A stretch of DNA of 12,246 nt from an uncultured Eggerthellaceae bacterium (GCA_910577495.1 CAJTML010000061.1:1-12246); one strand, 5' to 3'; positions 6,427 to 12,246 are shown, counted from the stretch's first letter. Numbers and translations are program-made. Notes: generated by a model not told the origin, from the sequence alone.

Positions 6427-7707
6427 ATGTTGAAGTCGAAGAAAGCGACGATCATCACCAGCGCAGCGTGTACGGTCTGTCTGGTAGCTGCACTTGCCGC
6501 GTGTGCGCCCCAGACCAACTCCGAACCTGCCGCCGATACGGGCAGCAGCAATACCGCCACCACCGCCGAAAAGCCCGTGGCCGAGCCGGTTGAAACGCCG
6601 GAGGCTGATGAGTTTGGTGTGGTTGTGGCTGATGCGTGGAAGGATGCCTACCCGCATCAGTACGAGACCTACAAGCAAAATGAGGAGAACTCGCCTGAGT
6701 CTGGTAAAGACAACTATCTGGAGACCTACCCCGCGCTCAACACCATGTATAAAGGCTATGGCTTCGCCAAAGGCTACGACGAAGCTGCGTCACACAGCTA
6801 CACGCTTGAGTCCATCAAAGCCACGCCGCGCGTGAACGAAAAAACGCTGGCTAACTGCATCACCTGCAAAACGCCGCAATTCACCGCAAAGGTAAACGCC
6901 GAAGGCGACGAGGTATACGCCATCCCCTTCGCCGACATGATTGACATGTTCAACGAGCCGATCAGCTGCTGGAACTGCCACGAAAATGAGCCGACTGAGC
7001 TGGTCGTGCCCAGCAAGTTCTACCTGACGTCTTTAGGTGAAGCCGCAAACACCACCCCCGTTGAGGCGCAGGTGTGCGGTCAGTGCCACAACGAGTACTA
7101 CTTCAACGCCGACAAAGTCACCTCTAACCCCTACGTGGGAACCGACGAGATGACCGCGGAGCAGATGCTGGCATTCTACGATGGGCTGGAGTTTTCCGAC
7201 TGGGAGCATCCCGACACGGGAGCCGCCATGCTCAAAGCACAGCATCCTGAGTTTGAAACCATCTATGGCGGCAAGCAATCTCACATGGCAAGTTTGGGCT
7301 ACAGTTGTGCCGACTGCCACATGGGCACCCAAACCGCAGCCGATGGCACCACGTTTAGCAACCACAACCTGGTAAGCCCGCTTGAAAACGATGCCGTTTT
7401 GGAGAATTGCTCAAGCTGCCACAAGGATCTGCCCAGCCAAGTTGCCGCATGGCAAGCTGAAGTCACCGAGCGCGAGCATGAGCTCTCAGAAGAAATTGAG
7501 CGCTACATCAACGAACTGGCAGCGCAAAAAGACACGCTTTCGGCTGATGACCTGGCACGCGCACAAGAGATTCATCGCCACGCACAGTTCTATTGGGACT
7601 TCGTCATGGTAGAAAATAGCGAAGGCGCTCACAATCCTGACGCCGCCCATGAGAACTTGGACAAGTGCGAAGAGCTGCTGGAGGAAGGTTTCGCCCTCCT
7701 GGCGTAA
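6427..7707 (+). CDS. nrfA: Ammonia-forming pentaheme cytochrome c nitrite reductase, lipoprotein form
   Basis: NrfA reduces nitrite to ammonium with six electrons outside the cytoplasmic membrane (EC 1.7.2.2). Five heme-attachment motifs appear in order: CITCK, CWNCH, CGQCH, CADCH and CSSCH. The first, CxxCK, gives the Lys-ligated catalytic heme diagnostic of NrfA. CGQCHNEYYF supplies the Glu-Tyr calcium/active-site segment, and LKAQHPEFE supplies the conserved Lys, Gln (calcium) and His (active site). HRHAQFYWDF near the C-terminus matches the family's late helix. The N-terminus has a basic start (KSKK), a hydrophobic core and a lipobox LAAC (Cys26), so the protein is a membrane-anchored lipoprotein rather than a free periplasmic one. 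AGGAGGG precedes the ATG at 6427; an upstream ATG at 6388 lacks a ribosome site and would spoil the signal peptide. The length of 426 residues is slightly short for NrfA. No nrfH lies beside it, and the gene stands alone between divergent mocR and a terminator. Confidence 0.96.
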   Translation: MLKSKKATIITSAACTVCLVAALAACAPQTNSEPAADTGSSNTATTAEKPVAEPVETPEADEFGVVVADAWKDAYPHQYETYKQNEENSPESGKDNYLETYPALNTMYKGYGFAKGYDEAASHSYTLESIKATPRVNEKTLANCITCKTPQFTAKVNAEGDEVYAIPFADMIDMFNEPISCWNCHENEPTELVVPSKFYLTSLGEAANTTPVEAQVCGQCHNEYYFNADKVTSNPYVGTDEMTAEQMLAFYDGLEFSDWEHPDTGAAMLKAQHPEFETIYGGKQSHMASLGYSCADCHMGTQTAADGTTFSNHNLVSPLENDAVLENCSSCHKDLPSQVAAWQAEVTEREHELSEEIERYINELAAQKDTLSADDLARAQEIHRHAQFYWDFVMVENSEGAHNPDAAHENLDKCEELLEEGFALLA

Positions 7708-7786
7708 GGCTTGCAAGGCGTGCGTGAGACGCGCGCACCGTCCAGCCACGCAAAACCCTCCACCCACTCCGAACCTCACCAAACGC

Positions 7787-7817
7787 AAAATGGCCTCCGA
7801 TTTCGGAGGCCATTTTT
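7787..7817. terminator. Bidirectional terminator between nrfA and flavoprotein 2
   Basis: AAAATGGCCTCCGA and TCGGAGGCCATTTT form a perfect 14-bp inverted repeat around TT, with T-runs on both strands (ATTTTTGGG on plus, ATTTTGCGTTT on minus). It lies 80 bases after the nrfA stop and about 112 bases beyond the flavoprotein 2 stop, so it can serve both convergent genes. Confidence 0.9.
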
Positions 7818-7838
7818 GGGAGGGAAAACGAATGGTGG

Positions 7839-7928
7839 TTTCGCCAAGTTCGGCAGGTTCGGCAGGTTCGCCAGACTTACACGCCCAGCTCAGATTGCCA
7901 GTTTCGCCAAATTTGCCAAATTCGCCAG
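7839..7928. repeat. 9-bp tandem repeat array in the 3' untranslated region of flavoprotein 2
   Basis: Eight copies of a 9-bp unit with consensus RTTCGCCAR stand in two blocks of four. Block 1 (7839-7874) is TTTCGCCAA, GTTCGGCAG twice, GTTCGCCAG. Block 2 (7893-7928) is GATTGCCAG, TTTCGCCAA, ATTTGCCAA, ATTCGCCAG. The 18-base gap equals two units, so the blocks are in phase. The array begins one base after the flavoprotein 2 stop codon (minus strand) and ends before the shared terminator, so it should be transcribed. The plus strand can be read as Phe-Ala-Lys/Phe-Gly-Arg tripeptides, but no start with a ribosome site supports translation. Replication slippage or a structural or protein-binding role are possible. 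Confidence 0.85.
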
Positions 7929-7929
7929 G

Positions 7930-9528
7930 CTATTGCTTCAAGAACTCTGCGACGTTGTTTGCAGCTTCACGACCAGAGTTGACTTGGTTGCCGAACGCGG
8001 TACCTGGCATGTTGATGGTGTATACGTGGCGATACAGCATGTTGCCGTCGTTGCCGATTGCGTAGAGACCGTCAATGGGCTCGGAGTTTTGGTTGAGCAC
8101 GCGGCGCTGCTTGTCGGTTGCAATGCCGCCCACCTCAAAGAAGAAGCTGTAGCCAAGCTTGGCAATGTAGAACGGTGCCGTCTCAATGGCCACCATCTTC
8201 TCAGCGGGCTTGCCGAAGTCCTCGTCCTTGCCGCCGTGAGCCAGCTCATTGTAGCGCTCAACCGTTGCGCTCAGCGCGGCCGCGTCCAAGCCAACTGCCT
8301 CTGCCAAGCCCTTGATGCTGTCAGCGCTAAAGAGCGTCTTGGTCTTGTCATCCACGAGCGAGTCCTCAAACATCGCGCGACCTTCTTCGGTGGTGCCAAA
8401 GTAGGTGTCGAAGATGTTCTGGTCAAACACCACGTAGTTCGCCAGATTGCCCTTGCCCGGGATGCACTGCAAAACCAGGTTGTCGTCGGTAAGGTTTTCG
8501 CGGGTATAGCGGTCAGCGTCTTCGTTCACCCAGAGCACCGGTCCGCCCGCAGCAATGCCGAAGTAGCCGTTAACGGGGTTCAAAGCGTCGTTGTGGAAGT
8601 CAATCGGCGGGAGTGCGGGGATGTTGTACAAAATGCTTTGTGCGGAGTCATTCATGAAGTCCTTCGCGCCAATCTCCATGGCCATGCGATACGCATCGCC
8701 CGCGGCGTTTTCGGAACCAACGACGAACAGGTCAGTCGTGTCCCAGCCTTGCTTCGCAATGTAGTCCGGGTTGCCACCGAAGCCACCCGTTGCGAACACG
8801 ACCGCCTTGCAGTTGTACTGCGCAATGCCGTCGTCGCTTTCAGCGTAGGCGCCCACCACTTTGCCATCCTCAACCATGAGCGAGGTTGCAGCCGTGTTGA
8901 GGTGCACCTCCACGCCTAGCTCGTTAACGCGCGCGATCATCGGGTCAACGTAGCCAATCTTGCACTTGCCGTCTTTGAACCAGTGGAAGGTCGGATAGAG
9001 ACCGCCATTGTAGTTGTCAATCACGCCGCTATACAAAACACCCTGCTCAAGACACCAGTCAATGTTTTCAGCTGACTTGGTGCACAGGTCCATCCAAAGG
9101 GCACCGTTTTGGCGATGTTGGCCGCGCTCAAGCTCAGCCTCAATAATCTCTGAGGGCGTCACGTGCACATTCGCTGCCTCGGCCAGATCAGATTCAATGG
9201 CGAACATGCCCTCTACAAAGCTGGCGTTGCCACCAAGTTCGCTTCCTTTTTCAATCAGGATGAAGTTGGTGTTGTTGAGCGCTGCCTGAACCGCGCATGC
9301 CAAACCGCTGCCGCCGCCACCAACAATCAAAAGATCGGTGTCATAGGTGACATCCACGTGATCCGGTACCGCAGGACCGTTTGCAGCCACATCAGCCGCG
9401 CCCGTATCGGCCGTTGGCGTCTGGCCGCTGGGAGCACAACCCGCAAGACCGCTCAGCGCAACCGCACCACTCACGCCTGCAAGTCCCATTAAAAAGCCGC
9501 GACGCGATACATCAGTTGAGTTTTTCAT
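7930..9528 (-). CDS. Tat-exported lipoprotein FAD-dependent reductase (fumarate reductase flavoprotein superfamily), copy 2
   Basis: A 532-residue extracytoplasmic flavoprotein. It starts with a twin-arginine signal (SRRGFLMG, residues 8-15) and a lipobox LAGC (Cys31), followed by a short Thr/Ala/Pro-rich linker. The FAD_binding_2 fold shows LLIVGGGGSGLACA (66-79), Glu93 for the adenosine ribose, GGNASFVEG (99-107), FATGGFGGN (245-253), AAGDAYRMA (275-283) and a C-terminal segment IDGLYAIGNDGN followed by YTINMPGTAFGN and NSGREAANN. It is clearly a paralogue of copy 1 but divergent: it is 66 residues shorter and its C-terminal substrate-side loop differs (YRHVYTINMPG against RRFGRDYFTPISG), so a different acceptor is likely. 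The stretch NEDADRYTRENLTDD lacks an obvious NExxxR fumarate-reductase acid. AAAGGGGAAG precedes the ATG. It is divergent to luxR copy 2 and convergent with nrfA. Confidence 0.9.
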   Translation of the reverse strand: MKNSTDVSRRGFLMGLAGVSGAVALSGLAGCAPSGQTPTADTGAADVAANGPAVPDHVDVTYDTDLLIVGGGGSGLACAVQAALNNTNFILIEKGSELGGNASFVEGMFAIESDLAEAANVHVTPSEIIEAELERGQHRQNGALWMDLCTKSAENIDWCLEQGVLYSGVIDNYNGGLYPTFHWFKDGKCKIGYVDPMIARVNELGVEVHLNTAATSLMVEDGKVVGAYAESDDGIAQYNCKAVVFATGGFGGNPDYIAKQGWDTTDLFVVGSENAAGDAYRMAMEIGAKDFMNDSAQSILYNIPALPPIDFHNDALNPVNGYFGIAAGGPVLWVNEDADRYTRENLTDDNLVLQCIPGKGNLANYVVFDQNIFDTYFGTTEEGRAMFEDSLVDDKTKTLFSADSIKGLAEAVGLDAAALSATVERYNELAHGGKDEDFGKPAEKMVAIETAPFYIAKLGYSFFFEVGGIATDKQRRVLNQNSEPIDGLYAIGNDGNMLYRHVYTINMPGTAFGNQVNSGREAANNVAEFLKQ

Positions 9529-9618
9529 GTTCTTCCCCTTTACTTAGTTCGTCTTGTTCCTCATTGCGATCACCCTTCCATAATCGGTGGGGAACGCTTT
9601 CTCTGGGCACACCTTCGC

Positions 9619-9637
9619 ATGGCGCCCCCTTCGCCAT
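9619..9637. promoter_or_regulatory. ATGGCG/CGCCAT inverted repeat in divergent region
   Basis: A 6-bp inverted repeat with a 7-base centre (CCCCCTT), about 90 bases upstream of flavoprotein 2. No T-run follows. It could be an operator half-site pair; the support is only its symmetry and position. Confidence 0.25.
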
Positions 9638-9640
9638 CTA

Positions 9641-9694
9641 CCCCACCGCTGGGGGAAATAACCCCATTTCAGCGATTCCCCCCTGCTCGGGGGA
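9641..9694. promoter_or_regulatory. Paired C-tract/G-tract inverted repeats, candidate LuxR operators
   Basis: Two short dyads lie in the flavoprotein 2/luxR copy 2 divergent region: CCCCA-CCGC-TGGGG (9641-9654) and TCCCCC-CTGCTC-GGGGGA (9677-9694). They resemble the CACCC-TCGAT-GGGTG core of the dyad beside luxR copy 1, with a C-run, 4-6 bases and a G-run. The second ends 55 bases before the luxR start codon. Neither has a T-run that would make it a terminator. I saw no convincing -35/-10 pair for either gene in this region. Confidence 0.4.
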
Positions 9695-9749
9695 GGACAA
9701 ATGTTCTTGCATTTTGTAGGCTGTATGCCAAGGGATTGGGGGGGGATCT

Positions 9750-11255
9750 ATGGATACACGCTCGTTTATTAACGCGCAGGCCGAACGCGCTTTGGTGCTG
9801 CAGCGCCTGGCGCAAGTGGTGGCGCAGCGTCCCTACGTGTTAGTTGCGCTCACGCTGTATTGGACGTGGGTTAACATGGCGTTTCAAGGGCCACTGTTCT
9901 TTCCCCCGGTGGATCTACAAGGCGAACTGTTACTGCCCTCATGGGTCGGTCCGGTTGCCGTGAGCGCGCTTACCTACTTCGCCCTTGCACTGAATTATCG
10001 CCGTGGCGTTGCGCTCTTTAAGCACAAGCACTACATAGCCGCCCTTGCCGCGCTGATGACCATCGGGGCGCTTGCGGCTTTTGCCTGGATTGAGCTTGGC
10101 GAATCGCGTCTTGCCAGCCCCCAATGGTTTGCGCTCTATCTGGTTGGCTCGCTCGGTATTGGATGTGGCACGGCGGGATTGCTTGTCGAGTGGGGTCGTG
10201 TGTTTGGCTACTTAGGCCCGCGCGACGTGCTGTACTTCGGCATTGTTGCCATGCTGCTCTCCGCGCTGCTCATTTGCGTGCTTTCGCTCTTTCCCGCCAT
10301 TGTGGGGCGCGTGATCTTTTTGGTGATCCCGCTGCCGCTTGCGTGGTGCTGGAGCCATTTCATGAAAAACCTCCCGCGCGCAAGCATGCTCAACCATGGC
10401 CTTACAACCGAGCACCACCTGCCCATCAAATTTCTCATTACCGCATTTTTGCACGGCCTGGCCTTAGGTGTTTTGCTAGGCGAAAGCATTGCCGTGTCCA
10501 CGTTTTCAAACACCATTTTGCTCAACGCGCTCAGTTTTGTTGCCGCCACGATTCTGCTGTGCCTGACGGCGATCTTCGTCAAAATGGACTTCAATCACCT
10601 GATCTACCAGGTAGGATTTGGCATCATGGCCACTGGTTCTCTGCTGCTTTCGCTCGTCGGTGTTCCGTTTGAAGTGGGCGAAGTCATCCAACTCATTGGT
10701 TTTTGCTACGTGCACCTCATCATGTGGGGATTGTGCTCGTACCTCACGAAAAACTTCTCGCTCTCAAGCGTGTGGGTCGTGGCGTGGCCAACGTGTTTTC
10801 TCATGCTGGGACAGCTTTTGGGCGGCGGCGCTGCCAGTTGGCTGGTGCAATCTGATCCCGACTACTGGTTTGTCACTATTGCCACGCTAGTGACGTTTGT
10901 CTTGTTGGGGTCGGCGCTCGTGCTCATCAGCAACAAAAACCTCCCCACCGGCTGGGGTGTTGCCAAGCCGGGCGGTTCTGCCAGCGCTGATACCGCCCGC
11001 GCCTCCGCGGTGCATGCCCTCATCACTGAGTGCGGACTCACCCCGCGTGAGAGCGACATCTTCACGCTTTTGGCGAATGGTCGCAACCGCAAATACATCA
11101 GCGCCGAGTTGACGATTACCGAAGAGACCGTCAAAAGCCACATTTCCAATATTTATCGTAAACTAGGGGTTCACACACAACAGGAGCTTTTGGACAAGGT
11201 GGAAGCACAAGCAACCGCTCACCAAGAGACTCCCAGCGCCTTGCCGCTTGCCTGA
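9750..11255 (+). CDS. Membrane-embedded LuxR-family transcriptional regulator (about 12 TM + HTH), copy 2
   Basis: A 501-residue relative of the first regulator with the same plan: about twelve hydrophobic segments (six, a polar loop with HHLPIKF, then six), a linker and a LuxR HTH at about residues 430-486 (LTPRESDIFTLLANGRNRK, EETVKSHISNIYRKLGV). Both copies share an aromatic first segment with WxW and FQ(S/G)P, a Phe-Asn-(Arg/His)-Leu-(Leu/Ile)-Tyr-Gln-Val-Gly-Phe stretch between segments 8 and 9, and WGxxxP at the membrane/HTH junction, so they are paralogues of one expanded family. The start ATG at 9750 follows a run of eight G that can act as the ribosome site. The gene is divergent to flavoprotein 2, its likely target, and is followed 11 bases later by the Nudix gene, probably in one transcript. 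Its ligand is unknown. Confidence 0.93.
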   Translation: MDTRSFINAQAERALVLQRLAQVVAQRPYVLVALTLYWTWVNMAFQGPLFFPPVDLQGELLLPSWVGPVAVSALTYFALALNYRRGVALFKHKHYIAALAALMTIGALAAFAWIELGESRLASPQWFALYLVGSLGIGCGTAGLLVEWGRVFGYLGPRDVLYFGIVAMLLSALLICVLSLFPAIVGRVIFLVIPLPLAWCWSHFMKNLPRASMLNHGLTTEHHLPIKFLITAFLHGLALGVLLGESIAVSTFSNTILLNALSFVAATILLCLTAIFVKMDFNHLIYQVGFGIMATGSLLLSLVGVPFEVGEVIQLIGFCYVHLIMWGLCSYLTKNFSLSSVWVVAWPTCFLMLGQLLGGGAASWLVQSDPDYWFVTIATLVTFVLLGSALVLISNKNLPTGWGVAKPGGSASADTARASAVHALITECGLTPRESDIFTLLANGRNRKYISAELTITEETVKSHISNIYRKLGVHTQQELLDKVEAQATAHQETPSALPLA

Positions 11256-11266
11256 AAGGAACCCAC

Positions 11267-12034
11267 ATGAGCACCCACACTTCGCCCGCCGCCGCTTCGC
11301 CCGCCGCCGTTTCGCCCGCAGCCGCTGCCGCTTCGCCCGCAGCCGCCGCTTCGCCCGCAGCCGCTGCCGCTTCGCCCGCCGCCGCCGTTTCGCCTGCAGC
11401 CGGCGCCGCGCAACCCAGCCTGCAAACCCCGCGCCTCGTCGACGTTGAGCTCATTGCTGACGGCTGGATCAAAAAATACGTGCTCACCTACGAACTTGCT
11501 GATGGCACGCCCTATCACTATGACTGCGCCTCCCGCAAAGCGCCCGCGGCGTTCCGTGCGGGGCTTGAAGCCAACGCGCAAAACCTCCCCGCCTCCCCTG
11601 ATGCGGTTTGCATCGTTGGCTTTACCGAAAACGACGAGCTGCTCATGATTCGCGAATTTCGCTATCCGCTCAACAGCTGGTGCATCGCCTTTCCCGCGGG
11701 CCTCGTTGAGCCGGGCGAGGACTTGGCAACCTGCGTTGACCGAGAGCTTCGCGAAGAAACGGGGTATGCGCTGCGCGTCGCTGAGGGTGAAGCGCTGGCA
11801 AGCGCAATCACGCCGCTGCCGCAAGCAGGATTTTCGTCCACGGGGCTTACTGATGAAACGGTGCAGATTGTCTATGCGCAGGTAACGCGCGTGGCTGATG
11901 CAGCCCCCGAACAGGGCGAACTCATTGAGCAGTTCTTGCTACCGCGCGCAGACGTCGCACGCTTTGTGGCCGAGAACGCAACCCCCATCGGCACGCGTGC
12001 GCAGCTGGTGCTTGAAGCGCTCTGTAACAGGTGA
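11267..12034 (+). CDS. Nudix hydrolase, ADP-ribose pyrophosphatase-like, with Ala/Ser/Pro repeat N-terminus
   Basis: A 255-residue protein in two parts. Residues 6-48 are a low-complexity tail with seven Ser-Pro-Ala units spaced 5-7 residues apart. From about residue 55 a Nudix domain follows with an intact Nudix box Gx5Ex7REUxEExGU (Gly145, Glu151, Arg159-Glu160, Glu163-Glu164, Gly166), in which the Glu residues bind Mg2+. The downstream FSSTGLTDE resembles the ADP-ribose pyrophosphatase SPGFSDE motif, so hydrolysis of ADP-ribose or a similar nucleoside diphosphate derivative is most likely. It has no signal peptide; the tail lacks a hydrophobic core. AAAGGAA lies 5 bases before the ATG, so the repeat tail is probably translated. 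It sits 11 bases after luxR copy 2 and is likely co-transcribed. No terminator is evident directly after it. Confidence 0.9.
   Translation: MSTHTSPAAASPAAVSPAAAAASPAAAASPAAAAASPAAAVSPAAGAAQPSLQTPRLVDVELIADGWIKKYVLTYELADGTPYHYDCASRKAPAAFRAGLEANAQNLPASPDAVCIVGFTENDELLMIREFRYPLNSWCIAFPAGLVEPGEDLATCVDRELREETGYALRVAEGEALASAITPLPQAGFSSTGLTDETVQIVYAQVTRVADAAPEQGELIEQFLLPRADVARFVAENATPIGTRAQLVLEALCNR
11281..11410 (+). repeat. In-frame TTCGCCCGC repeats encoding the Ser-Pro-Ala tail
   Basis: Seven copies of a TTCGCC[CT]GC core followed by GCC/GCT/GCA alanine codons, with starts 15, 15, 21, 18, 21 and 18 bases apart. All spacings are multiples of three, so changes in copy number keep the Nudix frame. 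This is the pattern of a translated variable-number repeat. Confidence 0.85.
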
Positions 12035-12071
12035 CAAAGTGACAAAGGGTCACTTCAAATGTCACATTTGA
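12031..12071. promoter_or_regulatory. Nested dyads with four GTGAC half-sites
   Basis: Two GTGAC copies (12031, 12039) face two GTCAC copies (12049, 12061). Within them lie AGTGAC-AAAGG-GTCACT (12038-12054) and TCAAATG-TCA-CATTTGA (12055-12071), both perfect inverted repeats placed end to end. A TATAGG-like -10 follows at 12072. The cluster begins at the Nudix stop codon and lies upstream of the gene at 12190, so it is probably an operator for that gene. I cannot name the regulator; the spacing does not fit the actinobacterial GlnR box. Confidence 0.5.
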
Positions 12072-12126
12072 TATAGGCGGTTTCGAGCGGTCGTTGCACC
12101 CTCAGCCGCCTTCATCAATAGGAGCC

Positions 12127-12150
12127 CGCACCCCCCCCGATGGGGGTGCG
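12127..12150. other. Strong GC hairpin in the leader of the last gene
   Basis: CGCACCCCC and GGGGGTGCG form a perfect 9-bp stem around CCCGAT. No T-run follows on either strand, so a classic terminator is unlikely. If the gene at 12190 is transcribed from near 12080, the hairpin lies in its 5' untranslated region, where it could protect or attenuate the message. A second small stem, AGAGA-AGA-TCTCT, lies at 12164-12176 just before the ribosome site. Confidence 0.5.
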
Positions 12151-12189
12151 CCCATAAAACTGGAGAGAAGATCTCTTCAGGAGGAAGCA

Positions 12190-12246
12190 ATGGTGTACCC
12201 ACAAAAATTTATCAATGAAGTACTTGAGTACCTAGATTCAGGCCAT
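12190..12246 (+). CDS. Unidentified gene, first 19 codons only
   Basis: An ATG at 12190 lies 5 bases after a perfect AGGAGG (12179-12184) and opens a frame that runs to the window edge: MVYPQKFINEVLEYLDSGH. Its codons are A/T-rich (AAA TTT ATC AAT GAA GTA CTT) compared with the G/C-ending codons of the genes before it, which may mark a different origin or just a short sample. The 155-base leader holds dyads and a hairpin, so the gene is probably a separate transcription unit. Too little is visible to assign a family. Confidence 0.6.
   Translation, partial: MVYPQKFINEVLEYLDSGH

Noticed and set aside
2875..7878. Exact 12-base match TTCGCCAGACTT at 2875 and 7867
   Set aside because: Several 12-base matches are expected by chance in a window this size, and the flanks differ.
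7839..7928. CRISPR array
   Set aside because: The units are 9 bases and directly adjacent, with no spacers of 30 or more bases and no cas genes.
7711..8919. 402-codon plus-strand open frame across the 9-bp repeats and the 3' part of flavoprotein 2
   Set aside because: It covers the terminator and repeat array and then runs antisense to a clear flavoprotein; the start has no ribosome site and the repeat-derived tripeptides do not show real coding.
11219..11824. Minus-strand open frame with Gly/Arg repeats opposite the Nudix gene
   Set aside because: The repeats are the complement of the Ser-Pro-Ala repeat; the plus-strand frame has the Nudix box and the ribosome site.
12031..12065. GlnR box (GTnAC-n6-GTnAC)
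   Set aside because: The same-strand spacings are 3 and 7 bases, not 6, so the match to the GlnR pattern fails.

Overview
The window fits an anaerobic, moderately GC-rich actinomycete of the class Coriobacteriia, most likely Eggerthellales (the Eggerthella/Slackia/Denitrobacterium type). The main signs are two membrane-embedded LuxR-type regulators, each divergent to a Tat-exported flavoprotein lipoprotein of the fumarate-reductase superfamily, plus a pentaheme nitrite reductase that is also a lipoprotein. This placement rests on recognised protein families and gene style, not on a database search.

Layout: (1) bases 1-2738, minus strand: a LuxR regulator with about 12 membrane segments, a short HemW/HemN-like radical SAM protein overlapping it by 4 bases, and a YfcE-like phosphoesterase cut by the window edge. 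(2) 2739-2947: divergent promoter region with perfect inverted repeats. (3) 2948-4744, plus: Tat flavoprotein lipoprotein 1, ended by a strong hairpin. (4) 4820-6220, minus: a MocR-type (GntR plus aminotransferase-fold) regulator. (5) 6221-6426: divergent region with a 12-base direct repeat, a good candidate MocR operator. (6) 6427-7707, plus: NrfA, with a Lys-ligated first heme (CxxCK), four CxxCH hemes and a lipobox, but no adjacent nrfH. (7) 7708-7929: bidirectional terminator, then a 9-bp tandem repeat array. (8) 7930-9528, minus: Tat flavoprotein lipoprotein 2. (9) 9529-9749: divergent region with C-tract/G-tract inverted repeats. (10) 9750-12034, plus: a second 12-TM LuxR regulator and a Nudix hydrolase with an Ala/Ser/Pro repeat tail. 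(11) 12035-12246: a regulatory-looking region with dyads and a hairpin, then the first 19 codons of an unidentified gene.

The genes alternate divergent and convergent: three divergent promoter regions and two convergent terminator regions. The simplest reading is an island of extracytoplasmic anaerobic respiration. Two lipoprotein reductases are each paired with a membrane-bound one-component regulator that may sense the reductase's own substrate, and a nitrite reductase is paired with a PLP-binding-type regulator. No quinol-oxidising partner (NrfH or another cytochrome) lies in the window, so all three exported reductases would need electrons from proteins encoded elsewhere. No tRNA, rRNA, insertion sequence, CRISPR array or replication origin was seen.
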